Assembly (NCBI GenBank): GCA_003254885.1
Contig: QANT01007549.1
Span: forward strand, 1-31,668
DNA: 31,668 bases
Direction of reading: 5' to 3'
Origin: Purshia tridentata
Taxonomy: Eukaryota; Streptophyta; Magnoliopsida; Rosales; Rosaceae
A program made the translations under genes and the position numbers. The notes below the pieces were generated by a model, which saw nothing but the letters and a program-made list of their open reading frames with translations, searched no databases and had not been told where the DNA came from. Below, one piece after another: positions 1-11,359 of this stretch; positions within the stretch are counted from its first letter, which is position 1; each line of letters starts with the position of its first letter.

Positions 1-6
1 ATCATC

Positions 7-45
<39 letters not shown>

Positions 46-573
46 TAGACAGTGACCTTTTAGCATAGCTTAGATGAACCCAAGCTAAAATGATCACGAA
101 CTCAACTCAAAATCAAGCATCATTTTGATTAATTATTCTCCTTTTTGTGTTCATTAAATAGTACTATAGCTAGCTAGCAATTACTACTGTTTATAATATA
201 TCTATGAATCAAATTAACCCTACATAATTAAAGCCAAGATTTATAAATCTCACAATAAACCCAAATATATCATGAAAAAAAGCATGCATACTCATCATTT
301 CATCAGCAAAAATCATGGCTAAATTAACTAGAAAGTAATAATAACCAGTATATAGTCTCTCTAATCCCTTAAAATTAAACATTAGGTCTCTAAAAAAAAA
401 AAGCTTGTTTCTCAAAAAGCTAGAAAATAAGTCTCTCATCACTTATTTTCAATCCTTTTATTAAAATGGATATGTGGATCGATTCCATCGAGTCTACATG
501 CACGCGCGTGATACACACACATAGAGATCGAACTGGGTTACGGGCCAGTCGATCCATGGTCAGGTCTTTGCAA
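1..573. other. 3' flank of the NF-YB gene
   Basis: AT-rich sequence downstream of the NF-YB stop codon. It begins with an (AT)n microsatellite at about 10-41. No coding region is recognisable; the 77-aa minus-strand open frame at 209-442 is low-complexity and resembles nothing I know. The proximal part (about 400-573) presumably holds the NF-YB 3' UTR. Confidence 0.5.
10..41. repeat. (AT)n microsatellite
   Basis: Roughly sixteen uninterrupted AT dinucleotides; likely length-polymorphic. Confidence 0.9.
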
Positions 574-999
574 TTAATGAGAAAACTGGTTGAGCATCCC
601 TTGATCTTCAGTGTTGTTGTTATCAGCCCTGTCTTGATTAGCTCTCTCTCCCTCCTGCTCTCTATACCTCTCCAAATAAATTTTCATCGGCTTGACGTAA
701 TCGTCCATTCCCAGCGCTCCAAAAGCCCAGCAGATGTCGTCGCCATTGAGGGTCTTGCGCCTCTCCTTCCGGCACTTCTCCGACGCTTCGCTGGTGACGA
801 AGCTGATGAATTCGGAGACGCATTCCTGCATTGTTTCCTTTGCCTCCTTCGAAATTTTGGCGTTGTGAGGCAGAATCTTCTTCATTATCCGTCCAACGTT
901 GGCTATTGGGAGCAACTGCTCTTGCTCCATCCTATCCGCCTCATCACGATGATCATCACTATTTGCAGCAGCACTGCAGCTTCCACCAATATTATCCAT
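574..999 (-). CDS. NF-YB5: NF-YB family transcription factor subunit (NF-YB4/NF-YB5-like)
   Basis: Predicted B subunit of the heterotrimeric CCAAT-binding factor NF-Y; it would pair with NF-YC through its histone fold, then with NF-YA in the nucleus. The 141-aa protein is intronless, as is usual for this clade. Residues 29-115 form the conserved core: [15 protein letters not shown] at 29-43, [20 protein letters not shown] at 48-67, then the [13 protein letters not shown] segment at 80-92. The residue after KIS is Lys, not the Asp typical of LEC1-type NF-YB, so this is a non-LEC1 form. The short acidic N terminus and polar tail (NNNTEDQG) are not conserved. The start is the Met at 997-999, about 70 bp downstream of a good TATA box on the same strand. 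The overlapping plus-strand open frame (466-1137) has no family signature. Assignment to the NF-YB4/5 clade rests on the core sequence and on the neighbouring SANT gene. Confidence 0.93.
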   Translation of the reverse strand: MDNIGGSCSAAANSDDHRDEADRMEQEQLLPIANVGRIMKKILPHNAKISKEAKETMQECVSEFISFVTSEASEKCRKERRKTLNGDDICWAFGALGMDDYVKPMKIYLERYREQEGERANQDRADNNNTEDQGMLNQFSH

Positions 1000-1066
1000 T
1001 GTTTTTGGTACGAGTTATTGTACTTGCAGCCTTGTACTTTTGGCTCCATGGGTCGACACCTAGCCC

Positions 1067-1080
1067 TTTTATATATAAAT
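1067..1080 (-). promoter_or_regulatory. TATA box of the NF-YB gene
   Basis: Read on the minus strand the sequence is ATTTATATATAAAAGGG, a canonical plant TATA box. It lies 68-83 bp upstream of the NF-YB start codon, leaving room for a 5' leader of about 40 nt. No other TATA-like site lies as close. Confidence 0.6.
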
Positions 1081-2850
1081 AGCAAGGGTGGTAATGGTAT
1101 CATACTATATATACATATATACACCCACGACTCTTAAATATTGTATCTGTGCAAATATATATAGAAAGACTTTTATGTCAGATATTTATTATATTTTCAT
1201 ACTATGAATCTGAATTATTGGTTAGGTAGACTTTTAGCTGGATGCATAGTTTGAATTCATAGTATCATGATATAAACAGCTTATGTTTATTGGACTGTAA
1301 ATTTGGATTGTGATTAAGTTAATTCTTCATAGTATAATAATATAAACATCTTAATTATATATCTACCAATCCGTAAATTTGAATGATTAATAAGATTAGT
1401 TCTTAATTGAATGTGCAGTTCAATAAGAGGAAGTATTATTATATTTACAATACCGTTGTCAAATTTTTAAGCGCGACACACTCATTAAGTTGAATTTAAT
1501 ATAATGAATGAATAAGTTAGTTATTAATTCTAAGATTCGAAAATTTAATACAACGGTGATTATATTAAGATAGTATAGTTGCTCAAAATTGATCTTTTAT
1601 ATATTTAAACATGTAATTATGATTATATATATAAGCACGCGCTGATAGCATATATGAAAGCTGTGATAGTTATGTCTTTTTGTTGAATAGGGCATGTGAT
1701 GATGCCGACCTGGTCGGCATCAATGTCGGGGCCACACTCGATCGAGCTCAATCTATTGGAGTAAACATTACATATAATATAGATATAACACATAATTATA
1801 TAGTATATTTTGATGTTCTATATGCAAAGCATGGACCATGTCAACGTCCTAGCTAATTGACAGACACATCTAGGTCAGGCATATACCTTCCCCGGCCCAG
1901 TTCATGCAGGCAAATCCATGCATGATTTAATTAATATTTATCTTGATTCGTCTCTTAATTAATTAAATATATGCAACAATGAACTAACTGTTAATGGATG
2001 CTGAGAGGGCTTTGTGAAAGTTTTTCAGGGGAAAAATTAAATTAATTTTAAGCAAGGTACACCGTACACGTACGTCTCATCGATCACATTTGATATTCAA
2101 TGTTGCTATACTATATATAATCAGTCTCCTTCAATATATTTGAATTGAACCTAACAGTATCTAGAACCTGCCATTAATTAAGCTCATATGCAGATAATTA
2201 TCTATGTCAACGTAATGTTGTCGGGTGGATGTACGGAAAATCAAGTTAATTAATTCATTCTTAATATTATTCATGCACATATATAACCATATAGGTTTTT
2301 TTATTTTTTTTTATTGACGAATTCGAAGGAGAGTCAAATTTAAAGTCTCTTTCAATATTAAGAGAAATTAACTAGTTCAATAAACATAGATTTACTGATA
2401 TTTACAATATCACTGTGTATAAATAGTTATTTTATTCTATACAAAGCCATGGGAAACTTGGAAATGGGTACTTAGAATTAATTAATTAATTGGCTAGAGC
2501 CTAGAGGTTATTTAGAGTTGCATATATATATATATATGCACGCCCAATATCCACTTTAATTAGTAATTGGCTGTATTTAAAATTAAATGAACATGGATAT
2601 GCATGCATGAAACACTCAGATCCTTCGCGATCAGCTGAGTGGAGCAGTGCTTTACATATGTCCAGTCACCTAATTTGTAGTTTCTATAGCTGCTCCATTT
2701 GGGCTACTAAGAGACAATTTAGATAATAATTACAAATTGAAGTCTTTAACTTCCAAATAAGGTGAAATAATAAAATAGTGAAGTAAACTTAAGAATAGCT
2801 AGAATAAAAAATAAGTATTGTAGCTAGCCAGTAAGTGACATTTTGGTTAA
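1081..2850. other. Intergenic, AT-rich, no gene seen
   Basis: Upstream region of the NF-YB gene. It contains a degenerate direct repeat (about 1255-1327 and 1328-1405, sharing a CATAGTAT..ATATAAACA..CTTA block and a GTAAATTTG..ATTA block), a perfect GC-rich palindrome at 1701-1721, and two CATGCATG (RY/Sph-type) octamers at 1917-1924 and 2602-2609. RY octamers are bound by B3-domain regulators in seed gene promoters; relevance here is only inferred. No protein-coding signal on either strand. Confidence 0.5.
1701..1721. repeat. 21-bp perfect GC-rich inverted repeat
   Basis: GATGCCGACC and GGTCGGCATC are exact reverse complements separated by one base. It stands out in surroundings rich in A and T. 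Confidence 0.8.
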
Positions 2851-2908
2851 ATAATTTAACGGAAATGGGCTTAAGAACTTAATGAAATACAAATAAAAGC
2901 TTTAATAA

Positions 2909-2932
2909 ATTACTTGATACTTATCAAGTAAT
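2909..2932. repeat. Perfect 10-bp inverted repeat
   Basis: ATTACTTGAT, a 4-base spacer, then ATCAAGTAAT. A further CAAGTAATCAAGTAA lies about 30 bp downstream, so this may be the remnant of a small TIR element. Confidence 0.65.
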
Positions 2933-3819
2933 CAACTATGTGAATGTGGGCTGGATCACCAAGTAATCAAGTAAGCTTTAACCCTCAGATGGGCCTCTAT
3001 TGGGCCTTGATCTCGCTTGAATTTTCCTTTGGGCTTTAGTTGAGCCCAAACTTCTGGGCCTAGTGGCCTGATGAGTCGGGCTTAAAATAGATTTGTAGTG
3101 CGGTCACCGTAAGATATATAAACTTGTGATAGAAAAGAGTTTTTTTCCTGGAACAAATACATTACACGTCTCTACAAACAAATATATCCTAGTCAAAATA
3201 GGATAACCGATAACCTCAATATGCATATGTGACTATTATTATTTGGTTTTTGTTGTTACTATATTTTATTTTTTGGATAAGAATATTTTAGTTTTTTATT
3301 GATGGTTCAGTAATATATAGTCTTAAGAAAACTTATTTTACATATTGACGTTGAGTAATATTATATCAAATGTTAGAGATCCTCAGGTCCATAGAGTTCT
3401 CTAGCCGTCGGTGTATTTGAAAGTCCAAAGAAAAAAATAAAATCAAAGACGTATGATGTCTATTAAAATAATCGAGCACACAAAGTTTGTAATTGGTCAA
3501 TGAGTATACCCAAAATGGGACTAAGCGAGTTGGCTCAACCTTCACTCGTGCCAATAGATTGAGTTGAGTTGGCTCGGCTTGCTCCCAAGTTCTATTTCCC
3601 TTTTCCTTCCCAAATAAGATGGGCTAGAAATTAAAAGGATTGCCAACTATTTAATTAACGAAACAACTCTCTCAAAGAAGCTAAGCATGAAAGGTTTCCT
3701 ACTAATTAAATAGTCTACTATATTATGTTACTAGGCTAAAAATAAATAGTTAACATAATCTCAAGCAATATATTACCACATACTATAAATGCAACTTGAG
3801 TGATTGGAAGACGTACTTC

Positions 3820-5110
3820 ACGATTCGGGCTCGGATTCGAGCTTAGATTCAAGTGGACCAAGCCTCAACTCAACCCAAATTTAATTAGGTTGAATTTGGG
3901 TTTAAACTCTAGCTTGGGTTGGATTTGAGCTCTTCTAAACTTGCACATTTTGGTTCAAAAGTTGGGTTGAGTTTAAGGAGGTTAGGGTTACCCCAATCCA
4001 AGTTGCACCCCTACCACATGATTGAGTTATCAAAGTATATAGTAACAGAACATTACCACATGCTTACTTTTGTTAGTAATTGAGTTACAAATGCAGTATC
4101 AAGTGACACAAATCACTAAATTAGATTACCTTTTTTGGGTCAAGAAAAATTACATCTTGCAACGTCAAATAGATTATATACAAAAAATACTTATTTATTT
4201 AAAATGAAAACATAAAAAAAAATAAAATAAAAAAAGACATTAAGATAAAGAAAACAAAACCATAGCATGTGTTACCTTATTTGTTTCACATCCTTACGAG
4301 CATACTATATGTTTGGTTGCATGTGTCTTATCGATCACTTCATACAATATGATTAATAATATGTTATATTTGCTCACAATTTGGTTATTTAGTGCACACA
4401 ATCTAGTTATTGATATTATTTATTCAAATAGTTTAGTTACTAGTATAATATTCTTGTCGAATTTGGGTTAAAACTCAAGCTAGAGTGTGGGTAGGCTTTA
4501 CCTTAACCCAACACAACTCAAATTTGTTTGGGTTGAATTTGACTTGGGGCTCAAGTTGAGTTAAGGATCTTTTAAACTTATCCATTTGGATTCAAAGTTG
4601 GGTTGGGTTGGGTTCAAGCGAGTTCGAGTTAGCCTAATCCAAGTTGCACCCCTATCAAATACATGAGTAATAGTCATGTAACATAACTTGTCAATGTATA
4701 TAGTAAGAGAACATTACCTTATACCTAATTACTTTTTGTTAGTAGTTGCGCTATAAAGTGCATTACCAAGTGGCATAAAATAGAATCATCAAATGAGATT
4801 ACATTCTTTTTTGGTCAAGAATCAAATTACATCTTCCAAAGTCATAAATGATATATAGATAATGGGAAAAACTTGTGCGTAGCAGAGGTACCTTACACTC
4901 ACAATAAGTAATCACATAACTAGCATGTAAGGTGATCTTGTGAATTGTGAGTGTAAAGAGTTATACCTCCGTTACACACAAGTTTTTCTTTAGATACAAG
5001 ACTTATTTATTTAAAGTGAAAGAATAAGAAAAGAAAAGGAAAAAGATAAAGATAAAGAAAATAAAATCACAGCATGTGTTACCTTATCTATTTCACATCG
5101 CCTGTTATAG
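3820..5110. repeat. Diverged tandem duplication of a TTGGGTT-rich repeat unit
   Basis: Two diverged copies of one unit lie head to tail: about 3845-4320 and about 4460-5110. Both run through a TTGGGTT-rich part, CCAATCCAAGTTGCACCCCT (or a one-base variant), AGAACATTACC, TTTTGTTAGTA, TTACATCTT, ACTTATTTATTTAAA, an A-rich purine tract, and CATAGCATGTGTTACCTTAT (CACAGCATG in copy 2). The second copy is longer because a small TIR element sits in it. No coding capacity is visible. I infer a non-autonomous transposable element or an old segmental duplication. Confidence 0.7.
4862..4990. mobile_element. 129-bp TIR element (MITE) nested in the repeat
   Basis: The ends are inverted repeats of about 40 bp: AAAAACTTGTGCGTAGCAGA on the left matches the reverse complement of the right end (AAAAACTTGTGTGTAACGGA), and both continue into a shared TTACACTCACAAT block. 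Direct repeats TAGATA flank it (4856-4861 and 4991-4996). The sister repeat copy at about 4178 lacks the insertion, which gives an empty-site comparison. Superfamily is uncertain. Confidence 0.75.
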
Positions 5111-5169
5111 GTATACTATATGTTCACACAAGTGCGGTGTGCCCCAGTCCCTTCCCACACGCACCCCCA

Positions 5170-5545
5170 CGCGCTCATGCAAAGAGAGAGCTACATAGAG
5201 CACAAAGAAGGAGAGAGACAGAGACAAAGAGAAAGAGAGAGAGAGAGAGAGAAGGCGCGCAACTGTGATATTGTTATCTTGCATCTAAATGCTGAGATCG
5301 AGATGGGCTTGAGTGCTTGACAAAGGGTTTGACAAGTCAAGTGATTGAGAGAGTGAGAGAGAGAGTGTGTGTAAGTTTGGGAAGTTGAATGTCTGAGATA
5401 GTGAGTATGGAGAGTAGAGAGATTGAGAAATTGAGAGAGCATAGTAAAGGCGCAATGGAGAGATTGAGAGAATATGAGATAGATAGAAAGAGTTGAGAGA
5501 CTGATGTGTAGGTGCGTCTATGAGTGTGGTGTAGTGAAGGTTATT
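5170..5545. repeat. Purine-rich (GA-rich) tract
   Basis: The plus strand is almost all A and G for about 350 bp, including a pure (GA)n run at about 5232-5252 and many GAGAGA/GAGATTGAGA variants. The open frames through it are low-complexity shadows. Such homopurine tracts can adopt triplex DNA; nothing shows function here. Confidence 0.75.
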
Positions 5546-6400
5546 TTTTTTCAACTAAGATTATTTAAATACCTTTACATTTAACAAGTCTAATGGATAA
5601 CCCGTAAGTTGACCTAACCAAACCCGTTATTTTAACAGGTTACTAATGGGTGTCACTGATATTAACCTTATCCGATAACCTCGAACTAAAACTCGTAAAT
5701 TTTCATGTTATTTTGTGTCGTGAGTGTTTTTGCCAAGTCTAGTTACTTGGTTACTAGTATGTTTATGTGTGCTTAAAATTTAGTTATTAGTCTGTTACCT
5801 ATTCACATGATCTAGTTATTGTTATGTTATATATGCTATTTATTCAAATTGGTTACTGGTATTTATGTGCCTACACAATATGTTATGATGTTTGTTCACA
5901 AGATATGATTACTGCTATAATATAAATGGATAAGATCTAGTAGTTACTAATATAGTGATATTAGTATGTTATGTTTTAACACAATTCGATTACTCATATG
6001 TTTTATTTTCACAAAATCTGATTAGTGATTACTGGTATGTTATAATATTAGAACGCTAATCACCTTTTTATCCCTTGTAGTTGACTATATTGGTAATTAG
6101 TATTTATGCTAAGATTTATGAAGCTAAGCCCAAGTTAAGCCTCGCCTAACTTCATGTACAATTAAGTTGCCCGAGTTAGCCCCAGCTTCACTCAGTTTAA
6201 AACCAAAACCCCACGTGAATTGAAAGTCGAGCCTTTCCTCATTAAGAATTTGCACAAAAATAATTAAGAAAGCCCACCAAATGATTATTTCGGAAACATA
6301 AAAATAAAATCCAGTCCAAACCAAAAACGCCGTACGCGCTACAGAGTGCGTTGGACCACAATATGCAACAATCCCACTGTAGCTCCTAAAAACATCACTA
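5546..6400. other. Intergenic, repeat-like, no gene seen
   Basis: Contains a degenerate minisatellite-like stretch at 5740-6050 built from TAGTTA(C/T)T-GGTATGTTA-like words. A related stretch lies at 4290-4450, before the second repeat unit, so the whole 3.8-6.1 kb block may be one composite repeat. No coding sequence recognised. Confidence 0.45.
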
Positions 6401-6443
6401 CGACTTGTCGTTTAAGTCACTAATATTAAAGACAATGTATTAC

Positions 6444-6540
6444 TCACTTTACGTGGCACCATATTATTAGATTGTTCCATGCTACGAAGGCTATAAATCT
6501 CGTCCAGTCTATCGTAGGAGGAATCTTATGTGCCACGTGT
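6444..6540. promoter_or_regulatory. ACGT-core motifs upstream of the SANT gene
   Basis: A TTACGTGGC motif lies near 6449 and a palindromic G-box within GCCACGTGTC has its CACGTG core at 6534-6539. Both match the consensus of ABRE/G-box elements bound by bZIP and bHLH factors. They lie 150-250 bp before the pyrimidine-rich leader of the next gene. A TATAAAT sequence at about 6491-6497 lies between them. Confidence 0.45.
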
Positions 6541-6689
6541 CAACAACTGCAGGGCACAATACTCTACGCTCCAAGGAAGCGCGTGGAGATATCCTTTTCG
6601 TACCTCTTAAACGGTCCAGAGCCCCCTCTTTCTCTCTCTAAAAGAAAACACACAGACCCTCTCTCTCTCTAAATCGTATATTATTTACT

Positions 6690-8356
6690 CTCTCTCTCCA
6701 AGGACACAACGACTTTGCTTTCTCATATTTTTCTTTTCTCTCAAGGCCTCTTCGAAATCAACCTTCGTGGTCATGAAAGCTTAGCTTCCATAAAACCCAG
6801 GTACAGCTCTCTCTCTTTTTCTCTTTCTGTGTTCAAGTGTTGTGTTGTGTTTTCTCTCTCTCTCTCTAAACAGACTCTGTGTGTCTGTGTGCCTGTGTGT
6901 TCCTGTGTGTCTGTCTGTGTGTGCTTCACGTTTTGTTTATTTTTAATTTATAACTTGTCAATTGGTGCTAAAACTCGAAGACCCATTTCCTCAGGCTTGC
7001 TCTTTCACGTGGGTTTCGGCGTTAAATTTTGTTTCCTTGTCCATGGAGGTATGTATAGTAATAAAAACGAAATATTTTTTATTTTTATGGGCTGCTGTTT
7101 TCGATTATTGTATGATTCAATGCACTTCTCTGTGTTCTTTTAACGGTTCATTGTTGAGTAAACCAGTGGAATTTGATGGGATCGTATTGGAATTCTTACT
7201 GGGAACACTGGTTTGTGTTTGTCTCAGTGCTTGTCATGCTTTTATTTATTTATTTATTTTTCTCTGTTGGGTTTTATTTATTTTTGTTCAAGTTTAGAAC
7301 TTCGAATGTTGTTGGTTTTGTTATTTGAAATAAATGTGCTTAATGCGTTTTGAGATATTTGTTTTAAAGTTTTTGTTTTTCGTAGTGGGGTTGCTTCGAT
7401 TTCGAGCCTGGACTCGAAAATGGATCTGGGGTTGATTATTTTGTTATGGGTTTGCTGCGTCATGCTCTGTTTGTTTGTATTTCTTCTGGGTGCTGCTTAC
7501 TTTAAAAAAAAATTGTTACTGGTTTTTTATTTCTTTTGCAAAATACTAACATTCGTGGTGTATGAGTGAACTTGTTTTAGAAACGCCAAGGTAGATAACC
7601 TTTTTTTTAATTTATTTCCTGTGCACGAAATACTTTTGTTTGGAATATGTCCTAGCGTTATACTTTTGTTATTTTGCATCTAGTCTTTATGAAATGTTGA
7701 AATTGGTACTTGGTCAGTTTATTTCATAGAATTTCCTTTCTCTTTCTCTCTGCAATCACCAGTTGACTGGGATTGATTGTTGTCAGTTGCATGAGTTCTT
7801 CAATGTATATTTCTGGAATAAGAATTAAAATTTAGCTGGTATGATTAAGACGAGCTCGCAGTAGTAATTGCTCAAATAATTTTGGGGTTGTAAACTATGG
7901 TAGCTGAACCATCAGGTCTTGTTTGTTCCTGTTTACTCCAGCAACAGAAGGTTTTAGATTGGTTACATTGAGTGAATGAAAAATTGAGTCTGGCATAATT
8001 CGAAAGGAAAGGTATCAGAAATGAGTAGAATTGTAATGGATTTTTCCTGAGGGTTTTATTAGGAAAGCACTAACAATTTTTTATTGTAAGATGAAAGAGA
8101 AAGTGTTCCTTCATGGTTTAGCATGCAATTCTTTTAGTATCTTTTTCAGTTGGCTATCATCTTGGTATAATGGTATCAAAATATCATCAGGATAACATTG
8201 TAAAATTTCAAATTGTAGCATTTATTAATTTCCTGAACTTTTTATAGGGAAAAAAACAAAATTGATTCTTACGTTGTCTCAGAAAGCCAATGTACTAATT
8301 CCTCCCTCTTCTCCCCCCCCCCCCCCACCCCTCCCTCTTCGCCTGCCATTTGGCAG
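6690..8356 (+). other. 5' UTR and leader intron(s) of the SANT gene
   Basis: A CT-rich leader typical of plant 5' UTRs precedes a good donor at 6801 (CCCAG|GTACAG). The acceptor at 8354-8356 (GGCAG) directly abuts the ATG at 8357 and is preceded by a run of about 14 C at 8313-8326 that would serve as polypyrimidine tract. An optional middle exon, 6995-7048, has TCAG before it and GAG|GTATGT after it. It ends in ATGGAG, which would join in frame to the ATG at 8357 and add Met-Glu. Transcript ends are inferred. Confidence 0.5.
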
Positions 8357-11300
8357 ATGGATTCAGTTGAAGAAAATCACAATGGGGATTTCAATGAGGA
8401 TGACTCTGCTGAGCATTCATTTTCTCCTGAAGCTTCTGCTATATGTGATGTTTTTGGTGATCCTGAGATACTCCCTAGAGTTGGAGATGAGTACCAGGTT
8501 GAAATCCCCCCTCTAATAGCTGTATCTGACTATTGCTGGCTCTTAAAGAACCCAACAGATGCAGAAATCACTGGTGGTGGTCTCTATGGTTTTCTAATGG
8601 GGTTGCCCATACCGGTAATGTGGATCAATGAGGAAGTTGAGAGCAAAAAACATGAACCACAGGTGGCGTTTCATGATGTGATTGATGTATCCAATAAAAA
8701 AGGCCCTCTGAATTCTGTACATGTCAGAGAGACCCTGATTTCAGAAAGTGACAACTTAAAATGTAAAGATGAGCCGATGGTTGTTGTGTCTGATGGGATA
8801 TTATCAGGTGAGCCGGCAAAGTTAGCTTTAAAACAAGAAATGATGACTGAAATTCATCCTAAGCAAAGAGGAAGAGTGTATTTTCCGGTTCCTGGTTCTG
8901 CGGGTGACAACTGGAGTGACATTGAAGAAGCCAGTTTCCTTCTTGGTTTATATATCTTTGGGAAGAACCTCGTTCTGGTGGAGAAATTTGTTGGGAGTAA
9001 ACAGATGGGTGATATATTATCATTCTACTATGGGAAATTTTACAGGTCTGACAGATACAGAAGATGGTCAGAATGCCAGAAAATTAGAAGCAGAAAATGT
9101 ATATTTGGACAAAGAATATTTACAGGGATAAGGCAACAGGAGTTGTTATCTCGTCTGCTTCCTCATGTGTCAGAAGAATGCCGAAATACTTTGCTTGAGG
9201 TAATTACATCTTACTGGAACTTTTATACTAAGATTCACATTTGGTGTGTGGATTGAATTATATGAACCTGTCTGCACCTACAAATTAATATGCAAACAAA
9301 CAAAGTATGCTAAACTAATTTGCTTTCTGAGTACTCCAAATCCTATGTAGAGATTATTGCCTACTGAAATTGAATGCAAGAGAAGTAAATGCAAATATGT
9401 GATGCATGTGGATCCATCATTTTATCTATTCTCACAGAAGCATATAACATTGATTGCTCAAAATGAAGTCCTTTAATGCAGATACAGATATTGGGCAGAA
9501 GGGATATGTACTGCATTTTGCTGCTATAATTTTTTGTCCTCTACTTTATTTGTTATATCAGGATATACCTTTTAATCTGTTTGATCAATTATCAGGTCTC
9601 AAAGGCATTTGGGGAAGGAAAAATGTTACTAGAAGAATATGTACTCATTTTAAAGGCTAGAGTTGGACTGAATGCTCTTGTAGAGGCTGTGGGAATTGGT
9701 AAAGGGAAGCAAGATCTCACAGGCATTGCCATGGAGACTTTGAAGTCCAATCAGGTTGTTCCTGTTCGCCCAGAAATACCAATTGGCAAAGCATGTTCTG
9801 CACTTACACCATTGGAAATAGTCAACTTTCTAACAGGGAACTTCCGGCTAAGCAAAGCCCGATCAAGCGATCTATTTTGGGAAGCTGTTTGGCCTCGTTT
9901 GCTTGCAAGAGGGTGGCACTCTGAGCAGCCTAAGCAGGGTTTTGTTACTGGTAACAAGCACTCATTGGTCTTTCTTATCCCTGGTATTAAGAAGTTCTCA
10001 AGAAGGAAACTGGTGAAAGGAAGCCACTATTTTGATTCTGTAAGTGATGTCCTGAGTAAAGTTGCTTCTGACCCAGGGCTTCTTGAGCTTGAGATGGGAG
10101 AAAATAACAGTTCTAGATGCAAGGATGAGAATGGGTGGGCAGATGAAACAAATCTAGAAGAAAAAGATTTCCCAAATCAGCAACGCCACTGTTATCTGAA
10201 GCCACGTACTCCAAATCGTAGTACAGATGTCATGAAGTTTACTGTTGTGGATACAAGTCTGGCTAATGGGAAAACATACAAGGTGAGGGAACTGAGAAGC
10301 TTACCAGTTGAATTAAATGCCTCCAACTCCAGAAGTGATTATGAGGATGATGATGGGGATGCTTCCGAGGATTCAACAGATAAATCTAATTCTGCTGATA
10401 CTTTGTGTTCACGTAGGGATGAGGTCAATGTTTCCAAGCCCATAAAGATCCATTTGGGTAGAAAAGATGACAAATATTTTGAATATGATGCTTCAGAGTG
10501 GGAGCATCAACTTTCTGGCCCAGATTTGACTAATGTAACTGCAAAAATCCCCAAGGATGAGAACATTGGTATATGCAATGGCGTGCAGCCTAGAAAAGCT
10601 GTCAAGTGCCAAAAGAACCCGAAAATGGTGCCCGAAAATAAAATTCACATGGCCCCTGTTTTAAAAAGACGTCTGAAATTAGCTACTTCTAGTCGCAAAG
10701 AGACCAACAGCAGCAGGACCCACATCTTGCAAGGTCCCATATTACAACAAGAGGCCTCCAGCAGCTGTGGAGACAATCCTGAACTTGGTGGGAAAACTCT
10801 CTCTCAAGTGGATCCATCTCAAGAAAAATTATCATCCACCAGTACTTCATCTAGAGAAGGCAGCCCAGTCATTAGTGGCGACGGCATTCGTGGTAGCAAC
10901 AGTTTGGGTGCGGAACAACCTCATGAGAAGCCTCAACCCCGTACTTTGATTGACTTGAATATACCTATTTCTCTAGATGCTGAAACTGATGAACCTTTCA
11001 CAATGATAGAAAGACAAGATGATCGAACGAGTGAGGAACCAGATGATCCCCATTCAGTGAAAACCTCTGAGTGTAAGGCTACTCCTGAGCAGCGGCCTAC
11101 AATGAACTCTCGGAGACAGAGCACAAGAAACCGACCACTGACCACTAAGGTACTGGAAGCTTTTGCTTGTGGATTTTTAGACACAAAGCAGAAGCGGAAG
11201 AGTAAGGATGCATTTCCTGGGGGCAACTCCAAAAGACCACCCCAACGTGCTCGCACGAGGGTGAGAGCTCCTGACAATTTTGATACTACTCTCGCGGATT

Positions 11301-11359
11301 TCGATATGCAGGAAACCAGGACCGCTATCCATAATAGTAATGCCGATGGGTTCAGCTAG
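8357..11359 (+). CDS. Nuclear SANT/Myb-like protein (AT2G47820 / AT1G09040 family)
   Basis: Two coding exons, 8357-9199 and 9596-11359, join in phase 0 (GAG|GTAATT donor, TTATCAG acceptor) to give 868 aa. The junction restores a continuous reading, NTLLE then VSKAFGEGK. Residues 36-100 resemble an ELM2-like region (PRVGDEYQVEIP, and GLPIPVMW further on). Residues 183-237 are SANT-like (DNWSDIEEASFLLGLYIFGK, then SFYYGKFYRSDRY). The stretch after the splice (about 282-450) is the conserved plant-specific part with VWPRLLARGWHSEQ. The C terminus is long, acidic and disordered; it holds an EAR-like DLNIP at 734-738 and a basic KQKRKSK at 812-818, a likely nuclear signal. The family is annotated as 'arginine-glutamic acid dipeptide repeat' or Myb-like in plants. 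A role in chromatin-linked repression is inferred from SANT plus EAR, not shown. Continuing through the donor would stop after 18 more codons. Confidence 0.92.
9200..9595 (+). other. Coding intron of the SANT gene
   Basis: A 396-bp intron with GTAATT at the 5' end and TTATCAG at the 3' end. It is T-rich, has in-frame stops, and interrupts between codons. Both flanking exon frames are open and homologous to the same family. Confidence 0.88.

Noticed and set aside
466..1137. 223-aa plus-strand open frame across the NF-YB locus
   Set aside because: It is the antisense shadow of the NF-YB gene. Its translation has no family signature, while the minus strand has a complete conserved histone fold.
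5074..5554. Several open frames rich in Arg/Glu or Ser/Leu
   Set aside because: All arise from the GA-rich low-complexity tract, in several frames and on both strands.
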